Positions 48,608 through 57,634 are shown, counted from the first letter of the stretch. The stretch: DNA of 64,000 bases from Paraburkholderia bryophila (GCF_003269035.1 NZ_QLTK01000008.1:124001-188000), one strand, 5' to 3'. Numbers and translations are program-made. The notes: generated from the sequence alone by a model not told the origin.

Positions 48608-49657
48608 TTAGCGAATCCGCTCGAACGGCAAGCGGACACCTTCGTCGGAACTGCGCGCGGCCAGTTCGATAATCGTCATGACGTCGACGGCTTCCTGGGC
48701 GCTGACCGGGAATTTCACGCCGTTCTGGATCGAATCGGCGAGGGCAATGTAGAAGCCGGCGTAATCGCCGTTACGCGTGGGCAGTTCCCGTTCGACTTCC
48801 TGGCCGCCTTCCACCACGCGTAGCACGCCCGCTGTGTTACCGGCACCGAAGCCGTCGTCGCCGGGGCGCAGGCCGGCCTTCAACTGATCTTCCTGGGTGT
48901 CGAGCCCGTACTTCACGTAGCTTCCGCGCGTGCCGTGAATGGCGAACCGCGGCGCAAGCAGCATGGTCAGCGCGCTGGCGTGCAGTACCACCTCGAATTC
49001 GCCGTAGCCGAGTTGGATGTGCACGTAGTCCGGCGCGCTGGCTTCGTCGCGATGGGTGCGCACCGTCGCCGAGACGGTCTGCGGCGCGCCGAACAACGCC
49101 AACGCCTGGTCGATCAGATGCGGCCCCAGGTCGAACAGCAGGCCGCCGCCGCGCGATGCCTCTTCGCGCCAGCGCTGCCGCACTTCCGGCCGGAAACGGT
49201 CGAAATGCGATTCGAATTGCGTGACGCGCCCCAAAGTCCCGTCGGCGAGCAGATCGCGCACGCTCAGAAAGTCGCCGTCCCAGCGACGGTTGTGGAACGG
49301 CACGAACCGCTTGCCACGGGCCAGCGCGATGTTGGCGAGTGTATGCGCGTCGGCGGCAGTGAGCGTGACCGGTTTGTCGACCACGACGTGCTTGCCGGCT
49401 TCCAGCGTGCGGCGCGCGAGTTCGAAGTGCGTGTCGTTGGGCGTCGCGATCACGACGCAGTCGATTTCCTCGAGCGCGAGCAGCGCGTCGAGATCGGCCA
49501 CCACTTTCGCGTGCGGATAGTCGGCGAGCGCCTGCTCGGGCCGGCCCGTCGCGATTGCCGCGACGCTCGCGCGCCCGCAGTGATCGATCACCGGCGCATG
49601 AAAGGTGGCGCCAGCAAAACCGTAACCCATCAATCCAATTTTCAGCGATGCGGACAT
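48608..49657 (-). CDS. Gfo/Idh/MocA family NAD(P)-dependent oxidoreductase
   Basis: This 349-residue oxidoreductase begins MSASLKIGLMGYGFAGATFH, whose GYGFAG is the Rossmann NAD(P) motif. The conserved lysine motif is VVVDKPVTLTAADA near residues 90-103. The C-terminal dimerisation sheet includes RWREEASRGGGLLFDLGPHL then IDQAL near 175-195. ATG 49657 follows CAGGAAGACACGC; the frame upstream of it is arginine/proline-rich and unlike the family. Members oxidise or epimerise sugars, inositols or related polyols; the substrate is unknown. It is a lone gene divergent from rep. Confidence 0.85.
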   Translation of the reverse strand: MSASLKIGLMGYGFAGATFHAPVIDHCGRASVAAIATGRPEQALADYPHAKVVADLDALLALEEIDCVVIATPNDTHFELARRTLEAGKHVVVDKPVTLTAADAHTLANIALARGKRFVPFHNRRWDGDFLSVRDLLADGTLGRVTQFESHFDRFRPEVRQRWREEASRGGGLLFDLGPHLIDQALALFGAPQTVSATVRTHRDEASAPDYVHIQLGYGEFEVVLHASALTMLLAPRFAIHGTRGSYVKYGLDTQEDQLKAGLRPGDDGFGAGNTAGVLRVVEGGQEVERELPTRNGDYAGFYIALADSIQNGVKFPVSAQEAVDVMTIIELAARSSDEGVRLPFERIR

Positions 49658-50062
49658 GCGTGTCTTCCTGCAAAACGGCGCGCCGCCTGGCCACCGCGGC
49701 GTCGGCGCGCAACCCCGTAATTGTGGCATGTTCGGGCGGTCGGCCGCGGGTGTGGCCGGCACGGATTGTCGGGGCCATGCGGCCGGATTGTCCGGTGTGC
49801 CTATAGGGCGAAATCAGCCGGCGCCGCCGCACGGGAGGTCGACGAGGGTCGTCGTCCGTCATATTCATCCGTGTTAACATCGCTCCTCTCGCGCGAACCC
49901 AAGCGGGCCGGAACACCCGGGCAGCACGCAGGGCAGGCGTTCCAACCGTCGGTGTCGCGCAGCAGGACCTTGGGCCTCCAGACCGCCGGCCGGCAATGCC
50001 GGGCCGCCGCGTCTTCCGCCGCCTTCAACCGCCGCCTTCAACGCATTACCCATCCACACACG

Positions 50063-52153
50063 ATGTCCGCAGGCCTGAACCCCGCCCAAAATGAAGCGGT
50101 CCGTTATCTCGACGGCCCGTGTCTCGTGCTCGCCGGCGCCGGCAGCGGCAAGACGCGCGTGATCACGCAGAAAATCGCGCACCTGATCGAGGCCAAGGGC
50201 TTCGAGCCGCGCCACATCGCCGCCGTTACCTTCACCAACAAGGCCGCGCTGGAAATGCGCGAGCGCGTGGGCAAGCTGCTCGAAGGCAAAACGCTCACCA
50301 CGCCCGGCAAGGAAGGTCGCAAAGTGCCCGTCAACCAGTTGACGGTCTGCACCTTCCACTCGCTCGGTGTGCAGATTTTGCGCCAGGAAGCGGAACACGT
50401 CGGCCTGAAGCCGCAGTTCTCGATCATGGATTCGGACGACTGCTTCGGCATGATCCAGGAGCAGGTCGGCTCGACGGACAAGGGCTTTATCCGCAAGATC
50501 CAGTCGATCATCTCGCTGTGGAAGAACGGCATGATCATGCCGGAGCAGGCAATCGCGATCGCGGCGAACGAGGACGAGCATCAGGCCGCGATCGTCTACC
50601 GCAACTACGTGGCGACGCTGCACGCATATCAGGCGGTCGACTTCGACGATCTGATCCGCCTGCCCGCCGAGCTGTTCGAGAAAAACGAGCAGGTGCGCGA
50701 TCGCTGGCAGAACAAGCTGCGCTATCTGCTGATCGACGAGTATCAGGACACCAACGCGTGCCAGTACGAACTGGTCAAGCTGCTGGCCGGCAAGCGCGCG
50801 GCCTTCACGGCGGTGGGCGACGATGATCAGGCGATCTACGGCTGGCGCGGCGCGACGCTCGAAAATCTCGGCCAGCTCAGCAAGGATTTTCCGAAGCTGC
50901 ACCTCATCAAGCTCGAGCAGAACTATCGTTCGACGGTGCGCATTCTGACCGCCGCGAACAACGTGATCGCGAACAACCCGAAGCTGTTCGAGAAGAAATT
51001 GTGGTCCGAACACGGCATGGGCGACACGATCACCGTCACTGGTTGTAACGACGAAGAGCACGAGGCGGAGTCGGTCGTGTTCCGGCTGTCCGCGCACAAG
51101 TTCGAACGCCGCGCGAATTTCCGCGATTACGCGATTCTGTATCGCGGCAATTTTCAGGCGCGCATCTTTGAACAGGTGCTGCGCCGGGAACGGATTCCGT
51201 ATGTGCTGTCGGGCGGCCAATCGTTTTTCGACAAGGCCGAGATCAAGGACATCTGCGCGTATCTGCGCCTGATCGCCAACGCGAACGACGACCCCGCGTT
51301 CATCCGCGCGATCACCACGCCGCGCCGTGGCGTCGGCAATACCACGCTCGAAGCGCTCGGCTCGTTTGCGGGCCAGGCGAAGGTGTCGTTGTTCGAGGCG
51401 GTGTATATGGGCGGCATCGAAGCGCGCCTGTCGCCGCGCCAGATCGAACCGATGCGCGTGTTCTGCGACTTCATGCAGCGCCTCACCGATCGCGCGGAGA
51501 AAGACGCCGCCGGTCCGCTGCTCGATGAACTGATGGACGCGATCCACTACGAGGCCTATCTGTACGACGCGTTCGACGAACGTCAGGCGCAGTCCAAGTG
51601 GCAGAACGTGCTGGAGTTCATGGAATGGCTGAAGCGCAAGGGCACCAAGGCCGAACCCGAAGGCGCCGCGAATAGCGAGGCAACCGGCTACGACACCGCC
51701 GACGGTCTCGGCGACACCGGCAAGAACCTGCTCGGCCTGATCCAGACGGTCGCGCTGATGTCGATGCTCGAAGGCCGCGAGGAAGATCCGGACGCGGTGC
51801 GGTTGTCGACGGTGCATGCGTCGAAAGGGCTGGAGTATCCGCACGTGTTTCTGGTCGGCGTCGAGGAGGGCATCATGCCGCATCGCGGTGGCCCCGACGA
51901 CGAGCCGATCGACGACGCGCGCATCGAGGAGGAGCGTCGCCTGATGTACGTCGCGATTACGCGCGCGCAGCGCAGTCTGCATCTGAACTGGTGCAAGAAG
52001 CGCAAGCGCGCGAGAGAGACGGTGGTGTGCGAGCCGTCGCGGTTTATTCCCGAGATGCTGCTCGACGATGCGCCGCCGCCTACGGCGGATGAGGCGCCGA
52101 TGTCGCCGAAAGACCGGCTGGCGAGTTTGAAGGCGTTGTTGCAGAAACCTTGA
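50063..52153 (+). CDS. rep: ATP-dependent DNA helicase Rep
   Basis: This 696-residue SF1A helicase moves 3'-to-5' and clears protein roadblocks from replication forks. It starts MSAGLNPAQNEAVRYLDGPC, with Walker A LVLAGAGSGKTRVITQK near 22-38. Later motifs are Walker B LLIDEYQDTNACQYELVKLL near 225, GDDDQAIYGWRGATLENLG near 255, QNYRSTVRIL near 288, and STVHASKGLEYPHVFLVGVE and YVAITRAQ in the C-terminal half. The wording (YLLIDEYQDTN, SIYxWRGA, IANNP..FEKKLWSE) is closer to E. coli Rep than to UvrD as I remember them. ATG 50063 is preceded by weak signals; the frame stays open to 49721 with low-complexity residues that I exclude. Confidence 0.92.
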   Translation: MSAGLNPAQNEAVRYLDGPCLVLAGAGSGKTRVITQKIAHLIEAKGFEPRHIAAVTFTNKAALEMRERVGKLLEGKTLTTPGKEGRKVPVNQLTVCTFHSLGVQILRQEAEHVGLKPQFSIMDSDDCFGMIQEQVGSTDKGFIRKIQSIISLWKNGMIMPEQAIAIAANEDEHQAAIVYRNYVATLHAYQAVDFDDLIRLPAELFEKNEQVRDRWQNKLRYLLIDEYQDTNACQYELVKLLAGKRAAFTAVGDDDQAIYGWRGATLENLGQLSKDFPKLHLIKLEQNYRSTVRILTAANNVIANNPKLFEKKLWSEHGMGDTITVTGCNDEEHEAESVVFRLSAHKFERRANFRDYAILYRGNFQARIFEQVLRRERIPYVLSGGQSFFDKAEIKDICAYLRLIANANDDPAFIRAITTPRRGVGNTTLEALGSFAGQAKVSLFEAVYMGGIEARLSPRQIEPMRVFCDFMQRLTDRAEKDAAGPLLDELMDAIHYEAYLYDAFDERQAQSKWQNVLEFMEWLKRKGTKAEPEGAANSEATGYDTADGLGDTGKNLLGLIQTVALMSMLEGREEDPDAVRLSTVHASKGLEYPHVFLVGVEEGIMPHRGGPDDEPIDDARIEEERRLMYVAITRAQRSLHLNWCKKRKRARETVVCEPSRFIPEMLLDDAPPPTADEAPMSPKDRLASLKALLQKP

Positions 52154-52325
52154 GTGGGTTGGGGCGGGTTTCGTGGCGTGGCGCGCCGTGTCGTGGCGCG
52201 GGCCGCGCGCAAAACCCCGCGAGCGGCAGGTGCTTCGGCGGTTTGTCGGCGTGCTCGGGCTAGAGTGACGCGGCCTGTCGACGGGGACCGTCGGCGGGCA
52301 TCGACGTTCACTGGAGACCGCCCGC

Positions 52326-52904
52326 ATGACTTCGCTGCTACTCGCACCCTATCGCCGCGCGCTTGAAACCTACATCGACGCGAAAGACCACACGCGGGCC
52401 GAGCGCATCGCCGAGGCCTTCGCTGCCGATGCCGTGCTCACCATGTCGCTCGCGACGTCGGCTATCGCGTTTCCGGCGCGTACCGTCGGCGCCGATGCAA
52501 TCGCTAAAACGCTCGTCACCGATTTCGGCGCGCAGTACACGCGGTGCCGGACCTATTACGTCTGCGACGCGCTCGCCATGCAAGCCGGCGTGATCGATGC
52601 GCTGCCCTGGCTGGTGGTGATGCGCGAACCGGCGACGGGCGCATTACGCGTCGGTCACGGCGTATATCGGTGGACGTTCGACGAGACACCGGTCGTCACG
52701 GGCTTTCATATTCATATCGCACGGATGGACGTCGTGCCCGATGCCGATGGCGCTTTGCTCGACGCGCTGCAAACGGGGTTGGCGTATCCGTGGCTTACGC
52801 CGGCTGCTTTGCATGAGCATCTCGCCGCGCTGGCTGGCGACACGCCGGCGTTGGCGTTTGTCGAAGCATTCAGTCGGCCGGCGATTGCTCCGAGCGTCGA
52901 CTAA
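52326..52904 (+). CDS. hypothetical protein, NTF2/SnoaL-like fold suspected
   Basis: This 192-residue soluble protein begins MTSLLLAPYRRALETYIDAK followed by RIAEAFAADAVLTMSLATSA, which resembles the cone-shaped alpha+beta NTF2/SnoaL-like fold (two helices, then an FAADAV-type start of the sheet). Later segments GVIDALPWLVVMREPATGAL and VYRWTFDETPVVTGFHIHIA fit its strands. The ATG follows CTGGAGACCGCCCGC. It is monocistronic, followed at once by a terminator. I cannot assign a reaction; members range from ketosteroid isomerases to non-catalytic binding proteins. The fold assignment is by impression only. Confidence 0.6.
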   Translation: MTSLLLAPYRRALETYIDAKDHTRAERIAEAFAADAVLTMSLATSAIAFPARTVGADAIAKTLVTDFGAQYTRCRTYYVCDALAMQAGVIDALPWLVVMREPATGALRVGHGVYRWTFDETPVVTGFHIHIARMDVVPDADGALLDALQTGLAYPWLTPAALHEHLAALAGDTPALAFVEAFSRPAIAPSVD

Positions 52905-52909
52905 TAAGC

Positions 52910-52953
52910 AAAAATCCCTGTCTCACGTTGCCGTGAGGCAGGGATTTTTTTGT
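52910..52953. terminator. bidirectional rho-independent terminator
   Basis: AAAAATCCCTG (52910-52920) pairs with CAGGGATTTTT (52939-52949), with inner CTCACG/CGTGAG arms around TTGC. T runs occur on both strands. It separates the convergent NTF2-like gene and cytochrome gene. Confidence 0.9.
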
Positions 52954-52997
52954 TGCGCAACAGCAACCGCCGCGGGTATTCGATATCCGTCGAGCGG

Positions 52998-53900
52998 TTA
53001 CTTCACCGCGCTGACCATGTAATCCACGGCGGCCTTCACGTCCGCGTCCGAGGCGTTCGAGCCGCCTTTGGGCGGCATCGCGCCCTTGCCGTGCAGCGCG
53101 TAGTTGTAGACCGTGTCGATCGGGTCTTTCAGGCGCGGCGCCCAGGCGTCCTTATCGCCGAACTTCGGCGCGTTCAGCACGCCGGCTGCGTGGCAGGCCT
53201 GGCAGACTTGCGTGTACAGGGCCTTGCCCGCTTGCGAAGCATCCGCGCTTTGGGCGCCGGCTGCCGGCGCGGCGGCTTGCGGCACGCTCGCCATGGCGGC
53301 CATGGCCGCGGCGGCTTGTGCTGCGCCTGCGTCGGAGGCGCCGGCCGGCGCGGCTGCTGCCGTTGCGCCCGAGGCTGCTGTTGCCGGCGCACCCGCCGCC
53401 GGTTGTGCCGGTTCGGGGAAGCTCGCGCCGGAATTGTTCACCATATAGACCACGGCGCGGGCAATTTCGAAGTCGCTGTAGTCGTCCGGGCTGGTGCCGC
53501 CGCGTGGCGGCATCGCGCCTTTGCCGGCGAGCGCCGTATGCCACAGCGTGTCGAAGCCTTGCGCAATGCGCGGCGCCCAGTCGGCGGTATTGGTGAATTT
53601 CGGCGCGCCTGCCGCACCCGACGCGTGACACGCGGAGCAAACGGCTTTGTAGACCTCTTCGCCCGTTTTGTAGACGCGCGGTGCATTGGCGTCGCGAATG
53701 TCGACCTGTGCGAACGGCTTGATGCGGGCGGTGACTTCGGCTTCGGAGAGAGAGTCGGTGCCGGCGCCGGTGCGTGTCGAATTATCGACGTACACGACCA
53801 GCAGAACGATGATGACGATCGGGACGGCAAAGCTGGCGATGATCGCGGCGATGAGCTGTCCTGGGGTTTTGATCGGGGCTCCGTGTGGTGCTTCGCTCAT
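52998..53900 (-). CDS. dihaem cytochrome c (cytochrome c5 family)
   Basis: This 300-residue protein has one N-terminal transmembrane anchor (PGQLIAAIIASFAVPIVIIV onward, residues about 14-40) and two c-type haem domains. The haem sites are CSACH near residue 88 and CQACH near 233, each with a downstream GKGAMPPRGG or GKGAMPPKGG loop carrying the axial methionine. The two domains are joined by a 70-residue alanine/proline-rich linker. It is an internally duplicated, membrane-anchored electron carrier facing the periplasm. I chose ATG 53900 (MSEAPHGAPIKTPGQL); an in-frame ATG at 53969 would add 23 residues ahead of the anchor. Partners are not encoded nearby. Confidence 0.88.
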   Translation of the reverse strand: MSEAPHGAPIKTPGQLIAAIIASFAVPIVIIVLLVVYVDNSTRTGAGTDSLSEAEVTARIKPFAQVDIRDANAPRVYKTGEEVYKAVCSACHASGAAGAPKFTNTADWAPRIAQGFDTLWHTALAGKGAMPPRGGTSPDDYSDFEIARAVVYMVNNSGASFPEPAQPAAGAPATAASGATAAAAPAGASDAGAAQAAAAMAAMASVPQAAAPAAGAQSADASQAGKALYTQVCQACHAAGVLNAPKFGDKDAWAPRLKDPIDTVYNYALHGKGAMPPKGGSNASDADVKAAVDYMVSAVK

Positions 53901-54175
53901 GCTTGTCTCGTCTCCGTGGGTATGTGAGCGGTACAGCGTGACGGCAACTTCTTGTTCTATATCAGCCACGGACGATTATAGACGCAAGCTTTCGACGACG
54001 GCGAGGGGCGCGGTGGGGTGTTCAGCAGGCGTTTACCCGCATCGGCGGCGGTGCGCCGAGGCCGTCCGATAGGGCTATCGAGGCCGTCCGGTGGACGCTT
54101 GAGCCGAAACCGGGTATTCTCTCGGTCTCGCTTTGGCGTCGCCTCCGCTCTGGTTGCCGCGCTTTTGTGTTGAAG

Positions 54176-54250
54176 CGCCCGTAGCTCAATGGATAGAGTA
54201 CTGCCCTCCGAAGGCAGGGGTTGCTGGTTCGATCCCAGCCGGGCGCACCA
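54176..54250 (+). tRNA. tRNA-Arg (anticodon CCG)
   Basis: The 75-base cloverleaf starts GCGCCCGTAGCTCAATGGAT, has anticodon stem CTGCC/GGCAG around loop CTCCGAA (anticodon CCG, reads CGG), T arm GGTTCGATCC, and ends GGGCGC-ACCA. The acceptor stem GCGCCCG pairs with CGGGCGC, and CCA is encoded. It is intact. The integrase gene lies 75 bases beyond its 3' end, so this tRNA is the likely attachment site of the element to the right. Confidence 0.96.
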
Positions 54251-54324
54251 ATCCTGACAAGGGTTTCAGCGGTTTCTCCGCTGCGTCGTTTCCTCCCAGT
54301 ACAGTGAAAATACAGTCAGACCCG

Positions 54325-55401
54325 TCAGCCGGACACGGCTTGCAGGTCCGCGACCTGCGTGTGCGGCTGCACCCAGCGCGCCAGGTGATCGGCCGACAGG
54401 TGTGCGTAGCGTTGCACCATCTCCAGCGTCTCCCATCCTCCCAGCTCCTTCAGCACCTGTAACGGCGTGCCGCGCTGCACATGCCAGCTCGCCCACGTAT
54501 GGCGCAGATCGTGCCAGCGGAAATCGCGGATGCCGGCCCGTTTGCACGCTTCCCGCCACGCGGCCGTCACCGTCTGGTAGACCGGCTGGCCGTGGTACAC
54601 GAACACGCTTTCGACGTAGTCCGGCTTGCGCTTCGTCGCGCGTTGCCGCCGTAGCACGGCGATTGCTGTGTCCGACAGCGGCACCGTGATCGCCTTGCGG
54701 GCCTTCGCCTGGTCCGGATGAATCCACGCGACCCGCCGCACCAGATCGACCTGTGACCATTGCAGCCCCGTCACGTTCGAGCGGCGCAGCCCGGTTTCGA
54801 GGCTGAACCGCGCCATGTCGGCCAGGTGCGCCGGCAGCTCGGCCAGCAGCCGTTCCGCTTCCGCCAGCGTCAGCCAGCGTATCCGGCGCGACACGATCTT
54901 CGTCTTCTTCGTCCTCGGCACCCGGTCGATCCACTCCCATTCGAGCGCCGCGTTCAGGACGGCCTTGAGCACACCCGTCACGCGATTGACCGTACCCGCA
55001 CTGACGTTGCGCCCCAGCTTCTTCGGGCCGTGGCGCGTCCGGATGATCCGGGGCTCCATCCGCTTGATGTGCGCAATAGCGTCAATCCGGTTTCGGTCGA
55101 TATCCACCAGCTGGACACCGGACAGATGCTGGTCGAGCCATCGCAGGTGAGTCTTGCTGGTTTCAAGGCTGGCGATACCGTCGCGTTCGGCCACATAGCG
55201 GACGACCGCATCGTTCCAGGTGTAGCGCGGCTTGTGACCGAGCCTGGCCTGGTTCCACAGATCCACTTTCAGGCGGTCGTAGAACTCCTGCGCCTGCTCC
55301 CGGTTGCTGGTGCCAGTGCTGCCTTGTAGGACTGGACCGCCATCCGGCGGGGAAAGCCGGTAATACCAGTTGGGACTTCTACTTCGTTTATAGAGCGACA
55401 T
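54325..55401 (-). CDS. int: tyrosine recombinase / phage-type integrase
   Basis: This 358-residue site-specific recombinase probably integrates and excises the element at the tRNA-Arg gene. The N-terminal region (LYKRSRSPNWYYRLSPPDGG) is an arm-site-binding type domain, followed by a core-binding SAM-like domain near 70-170. The catalytic domain shows arginine I in FSLETGLRRSNVTGLQWSQV, the H-R box in WHDLRHTWASWH, and the nucleophile tyrosine in LGGWETLEMVQRYAHLS. The ATG at 55401 follows CAGGAGTCGGAAAA and lies inside the upstream excisionase-like gene, an overlap of 133 bases. Transcription runs toward the tRNA. Confidence 0.93.
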   Translation of the reverse strand: MSLYKRSRSPNWYYRLSPPDGGPVLQGSTGTSNREQAQEFYDRLKVDLWNQARLGHKPRYTWNDAVVRYVAERDGIASLETSKTHLRWLDQHLSGVQLVDIDRNRIDAIAHIKRMEPRIIRTRHGPKKLGRNVSAGTVNRVTGVLKAVLNAALEWEWIDRVPRTKKTKIVSRRIRWLTLAEAERLLAELPAHLADMARFSLETGLRRSNVTGLQWSQVDLVRRVAWIHPDQAKARKAITVPLSDTAIAVLRRQRATKRKPDYVESVFVYHGQPVYQTVTAAWREACKRAGIRDFRWHDLRHTWASWHVQRGTPLQVLKELGGWETLEMVQRYAHLSADHLARWVQPHTQVADLQAVSG

Positions 55402-55601
55402 TTTTCCGACTCCTGTTGATCGCCCTGCACAACTCGCGGGATCCATTCTCCGGCGAGGTAGCGTTGCAGGGCAACCTCTGAAAACATCCAGCGTTTGCCG
55501 ACCTTGCGGCCCGGCAGCGCGCCGGCCTTCGCCTTCAGGCGCACCGTTTCCGGGTGCGCGCCGAGGATCGCCGCGGCCTCGATGAGATCGACGGTTCTCA
55601 T
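55269..55601 (-). CDS. excisionase-like helix-turn-helix protein
   Basis: This 110-residue protein has an N-terminal winged-helix motif of the MerR/excisionase (HTH_17) type: MRTVDLIEAAAILGAHPETV, then RLKAKAGALPGRKVGKRWMF and SEVALQRYLAGEW. The C-terminal third (from about residue 67) overlaps the integrase start in another frame and looks unstructured, so the true functional part may be the first 60 residues. AAGGAGGGCCG just upstream of ATG 55601 is an excellent ribosome-binding site. Position beside and overlapping int argues for a recombination directionality factor; a plain regulator is the alternative. Confidence 0.75.
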   Translation of the reverse strand: MRTVDLIEAAAILGAHPETVRLKAKAGALPGRKVGKRWMFSEVALQRYLAGEWIPRVVQGDQQESEKCRSINEVEVPTGITGFPRRMAVQSYKAALAPATGSRRRSSTTA

Positions 55602-55696
55602 CGGCCCTCCTTGCGGCCGGCGCGACGGCGCGGCGCACGCAACCGCGCCGCACGCAGCCGCGCCGGTGAGCGGGTGGTTTTAGTCATGCGTGACAT
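55598..55696 (-). CDS. very small arginine-rich ORF coupled to the HTH gene
   Basis: A 32-codon frame (MSRMTKTTRSPARLRAARLR onward) has 11 or so arginines and ends in an ATGA overlap with the HTH gene start. No good ribosome-binding site precedes its ATG. The overlap suggests translational coupling, but the composition may simply reflect GC-rich sequence. Low confidence. Confidence 0.25.
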   Translation of the reverse strand: MSRMTKTTRSPARLRAARLRAPRRRAGRKEGR

Positions 55697-55775
55697 AAGA
55701 GCCCCGTTATTGATCGGTGGCCGCGAATCCTGACTGCCTGATGGGTTTCGCGGCCGTTTTCGCGGCCGGCGCGTC

Positions 55776-56390
55776 TCAGGCGCCCGCCAGATCGAGACTG
55801 ATCGGCTGGTATTCGCCCGTCGTTTCGCTGCGCTCGTAGAGCCGCACATACGGCCGGCTGTCGGTCACGCGAACGCTGTCGGCGATCGCCTGCATCGCCA
55901 GCTTCCATTGGGGATGCTCGATTGACCGCCGGCGCAGGGCCAGAATCCGCGCGGTGCTGACCTTGCCTTCCTTGTCCACCTGGAACGCCTCGGCGATCAG
56001 TACCTTGATCTCGTCGCGGCTGCCCTGCGTCCATTCAAGGATGCACGCGTCGATCAGCTCCCGCGCGGCCTGCAAACGCTCGTCGAACTGGATGTATTCG
56101 GCAATCTGCCGCACGACCTTGTAGCGGCCGTCGAACGTGATCAGGCTGATATTGCCCTTGGTCCCGCCGACCTTCAGTCCGTACGCTTCATGACTGGTTT
56201 CGACGAATGCGGCGATATCCGCGAAGGCCCGCGCCTTGAACTCCGCCAGCTGACGATGCAGCAGTCTTGCGTCATCGATCAGTCCGTGGATGGTCTGGTC
56301 GCGTAGCCTGTCGATCGGTTTGACCATCGACGCCGGCACGAGGCGGCCGCGCGCGTCGGGCACATAGCCCGCCGGAATGGTGCTGTTCAT
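55776..56390 (-). CDS. DUF3164 family phage protein
   Basis: This 204-residue protein follows the DUF3164 pattern found in Mu-like and satellite phages: MNSTIPAGYVPDARGRLVPA and SMVKPIDRLRDQ, a central helical part (FADIAAFVETSHEAYGLKVG), then GGTKGNISLITFDGRYKVVR and ARELIDACILEW. It closes with STARILALRRRSIEHPQWKL then AMQAIADSV. The function of DUF3164 is not established. The ATG at 56390 overlaps the preceding stop in an ATGA with AGGAGA upstream, so it is translated together with the coiled-coil protein. It lies between the replication and integration genes. Confidence 0.85.
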   Translation of the reverse strand: MNSTIPAGYVPDARGRLVPASMVKPIDRLRDQTIHGLIDDARLLHRQLAEFKARAFADIAAFVETSHEAYGLKVGGTKGNISLITFDGRYKVVRQIAEYIQFDERLQAARELIDACILEWTQGSRDEIKVLIAEAFQVDKEGKVSTARILALRRRSIEHPQWKLAMQAIADSVRVTDSRPYVRLYERSETTGEYQPISLDLAGA

Positions 56391-57184
56391 GGCGTCTCCT
56401 GGGCGGTGGCCGGCTTCAGCGCGCGCTCGCAGATGCCGCGCAGCGCCCGGTCGGCGAGCGCACTGGTCAACCGGCGATGACGCAGCATGCCGGCGACCGT
56501 CGCGTCCCCGTCCAGCAGACGGCGGATCAGCACGGCCAGCCCCGGGGGCACACGACCGCCACGTGTGAGCGCATGCACGTCCGCCTGCGTCAGCATGCCC
56601 CGGTGCAGTGCCGCCAGTTCGAGGGCTTCGGGAGACTGGTCCGGCGCACCCGGCATGGCGTCCAGTGCCTGCCGGAGGATCGCGTAGCCGCCGACGCTGA
56701 CCGCCTGCTCCAGCACCGCACTGAAACGTGCCAGGACGCCGTACGCCACGTCCTCAGCCCGCGCTTTCTGCACCGCTGCGGCGGTTTCATTCACCCTGTC
56801 GATGGCGTGACTCGCGGCAAGACACTGCTCCACGAGACCGCGCTCGACCGGCTCCAGCATCGCGCGCAGAACCCGTAACCGGTCCTCGGCCTGCCGTTTG
56901 GCCGATAGCAGATCTTCGAGTTTGCGGAAGGTTTCGTCGCTACCGTCGCTGGCCCCCGTGCGGAACTGCGCGTCTGAATCCCGTACCACCCGTTCCTGTT
57001 CTTCGATCTGCGCATACAGGGTGTCGAGCCGGGCTTCGGCATCGATGAAGACCTTGTAGGGACCGGACTCGCGCTCACGCAGTGCGTCCTCGTGCTGCTC
57101 AACGGCTTCGATGTGGGCCGCGTGCGCGTCACGCGCTTTTTCCTCGAAGTGTGCCGCGTTGCTGTTTGCTTCAGTGTTTGACAT
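56387..57184 (-). CDS. hypothetical coiled-coil protein of the element
   Basis: This 265-residue protein is of unknown function. Residues about 10-150 are strongly helical and charged (EKARDAHAAHIEAVEQHEDA, ARLDTLYAQIEEQERVVRDS, RKLEDLLSAKRQAEDRLRVL) and should form a long coiled coil. The C-terminal 100 residues look globular (TRGGRVPPGLAVLIRRLLDG). I took ATG 57184 because GGAGA lies seven bases upstream; in-frame ATGs at 57196 and 57211 are alternatives. It overlaps the DUF3164 gene by four bases. No membrane segment or signal peptide is seen, and I do not recognise the family. Confidence 0.68.
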   Translation of the reverse strand: MSNTEANSNAAHFEEKARDAHAAHIEAVEQHEDALRERESGPYKVFIDAEARLDTLYAQIEEQERVVRDSDAQFRTGASDGSDETFRKLEDLLSAKRQAEDRLRVLRAMLEPVERGLVEQCLAASHAIDRVNETAAAVQKARAEDVAYGVLARFSAVLEQAVSVGGYAILRQALDAMPGAPDQSPEALELAALHRGMLTQADVHALTRGGRVPPGLAVLIRRLLDGDATVAGMLRHRRLTSALADRALRGICERALKPATAQETP

Positions 57185-57292
57185 TACATTCTCCATTTCA
57201 AAAGGTTGCATCGTTACTTCTGTCTGCTGGCCAGGCGATCGACGGCGCGCCGACAGCGCGCGTGTTTCGCCGGCCAGACCCGTTCCAGACCG

Positions 57293-57634
57293 TCATGCCT
57301 GCGGCTGTGGTCGCTGCGCGCGCAGCATCCACAGGCGACGTGCTATCGCGGCGCGCCGTGGCCGTTTCTCCCGTAGCTCGACAAACCGTTGCGCCTCCGC
57401 GAACCAGGCGTCCTTCGCGGTCATCGCTTCCGTCCAGGCGGTCCGCTCCTGGTCCCGCGCCTGCTGGACCCCGGTTGCGGCGCGCACGATGGCCGTTGCA
57501 TCGACCAGCCCGCGCCGGTACAGGTCGAGCGATTCGCGGTGCAGCAGCTCGCACAGTTCGACCTGCCGGGTCGCGTTGCCCCATCGGATGACCGCGTTTT
57601 CGGTGTGCTGCCTGAGCTGAAATTTTTTCGACAT
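57293..57634 (-). CDS. hypothetical protein of the element
   Basis: This 113-residue helical, basic protein begins MSKKFQLRQHTENAVIRWGN and continues ATRQVELCELLHRESLDLYR. It looks all-alpha with an arginine-rich C-terminus (ELREKRPRRAAIARRLWMLR). A GCGGGA sequence precedes the ATG. It is encoded between the primase and the coiled-coil gene with gaps of about 100 bases on each side. No family recognised; a small DNA-binding or regulatory role would be guesswork. Confidence 0.6.
   Translation of the reverse strand: MSKKFQLRQHTENAVIRWGNATRQVELCELLHRESLDLYRRGLVDATAIVRAATGVQQARDQERTAWTEAMTAKDAWFAEAQRFVELREKRPRRAAIARRLWMLRAQRPQPQA

Noticed and set aside
49874..52327. 817-codon open frame antisense to rep
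   Set aside because: Composition is histidine/arginine-rich and it mirrors rep codons; rep carries all helicase motifs on the plus strand.
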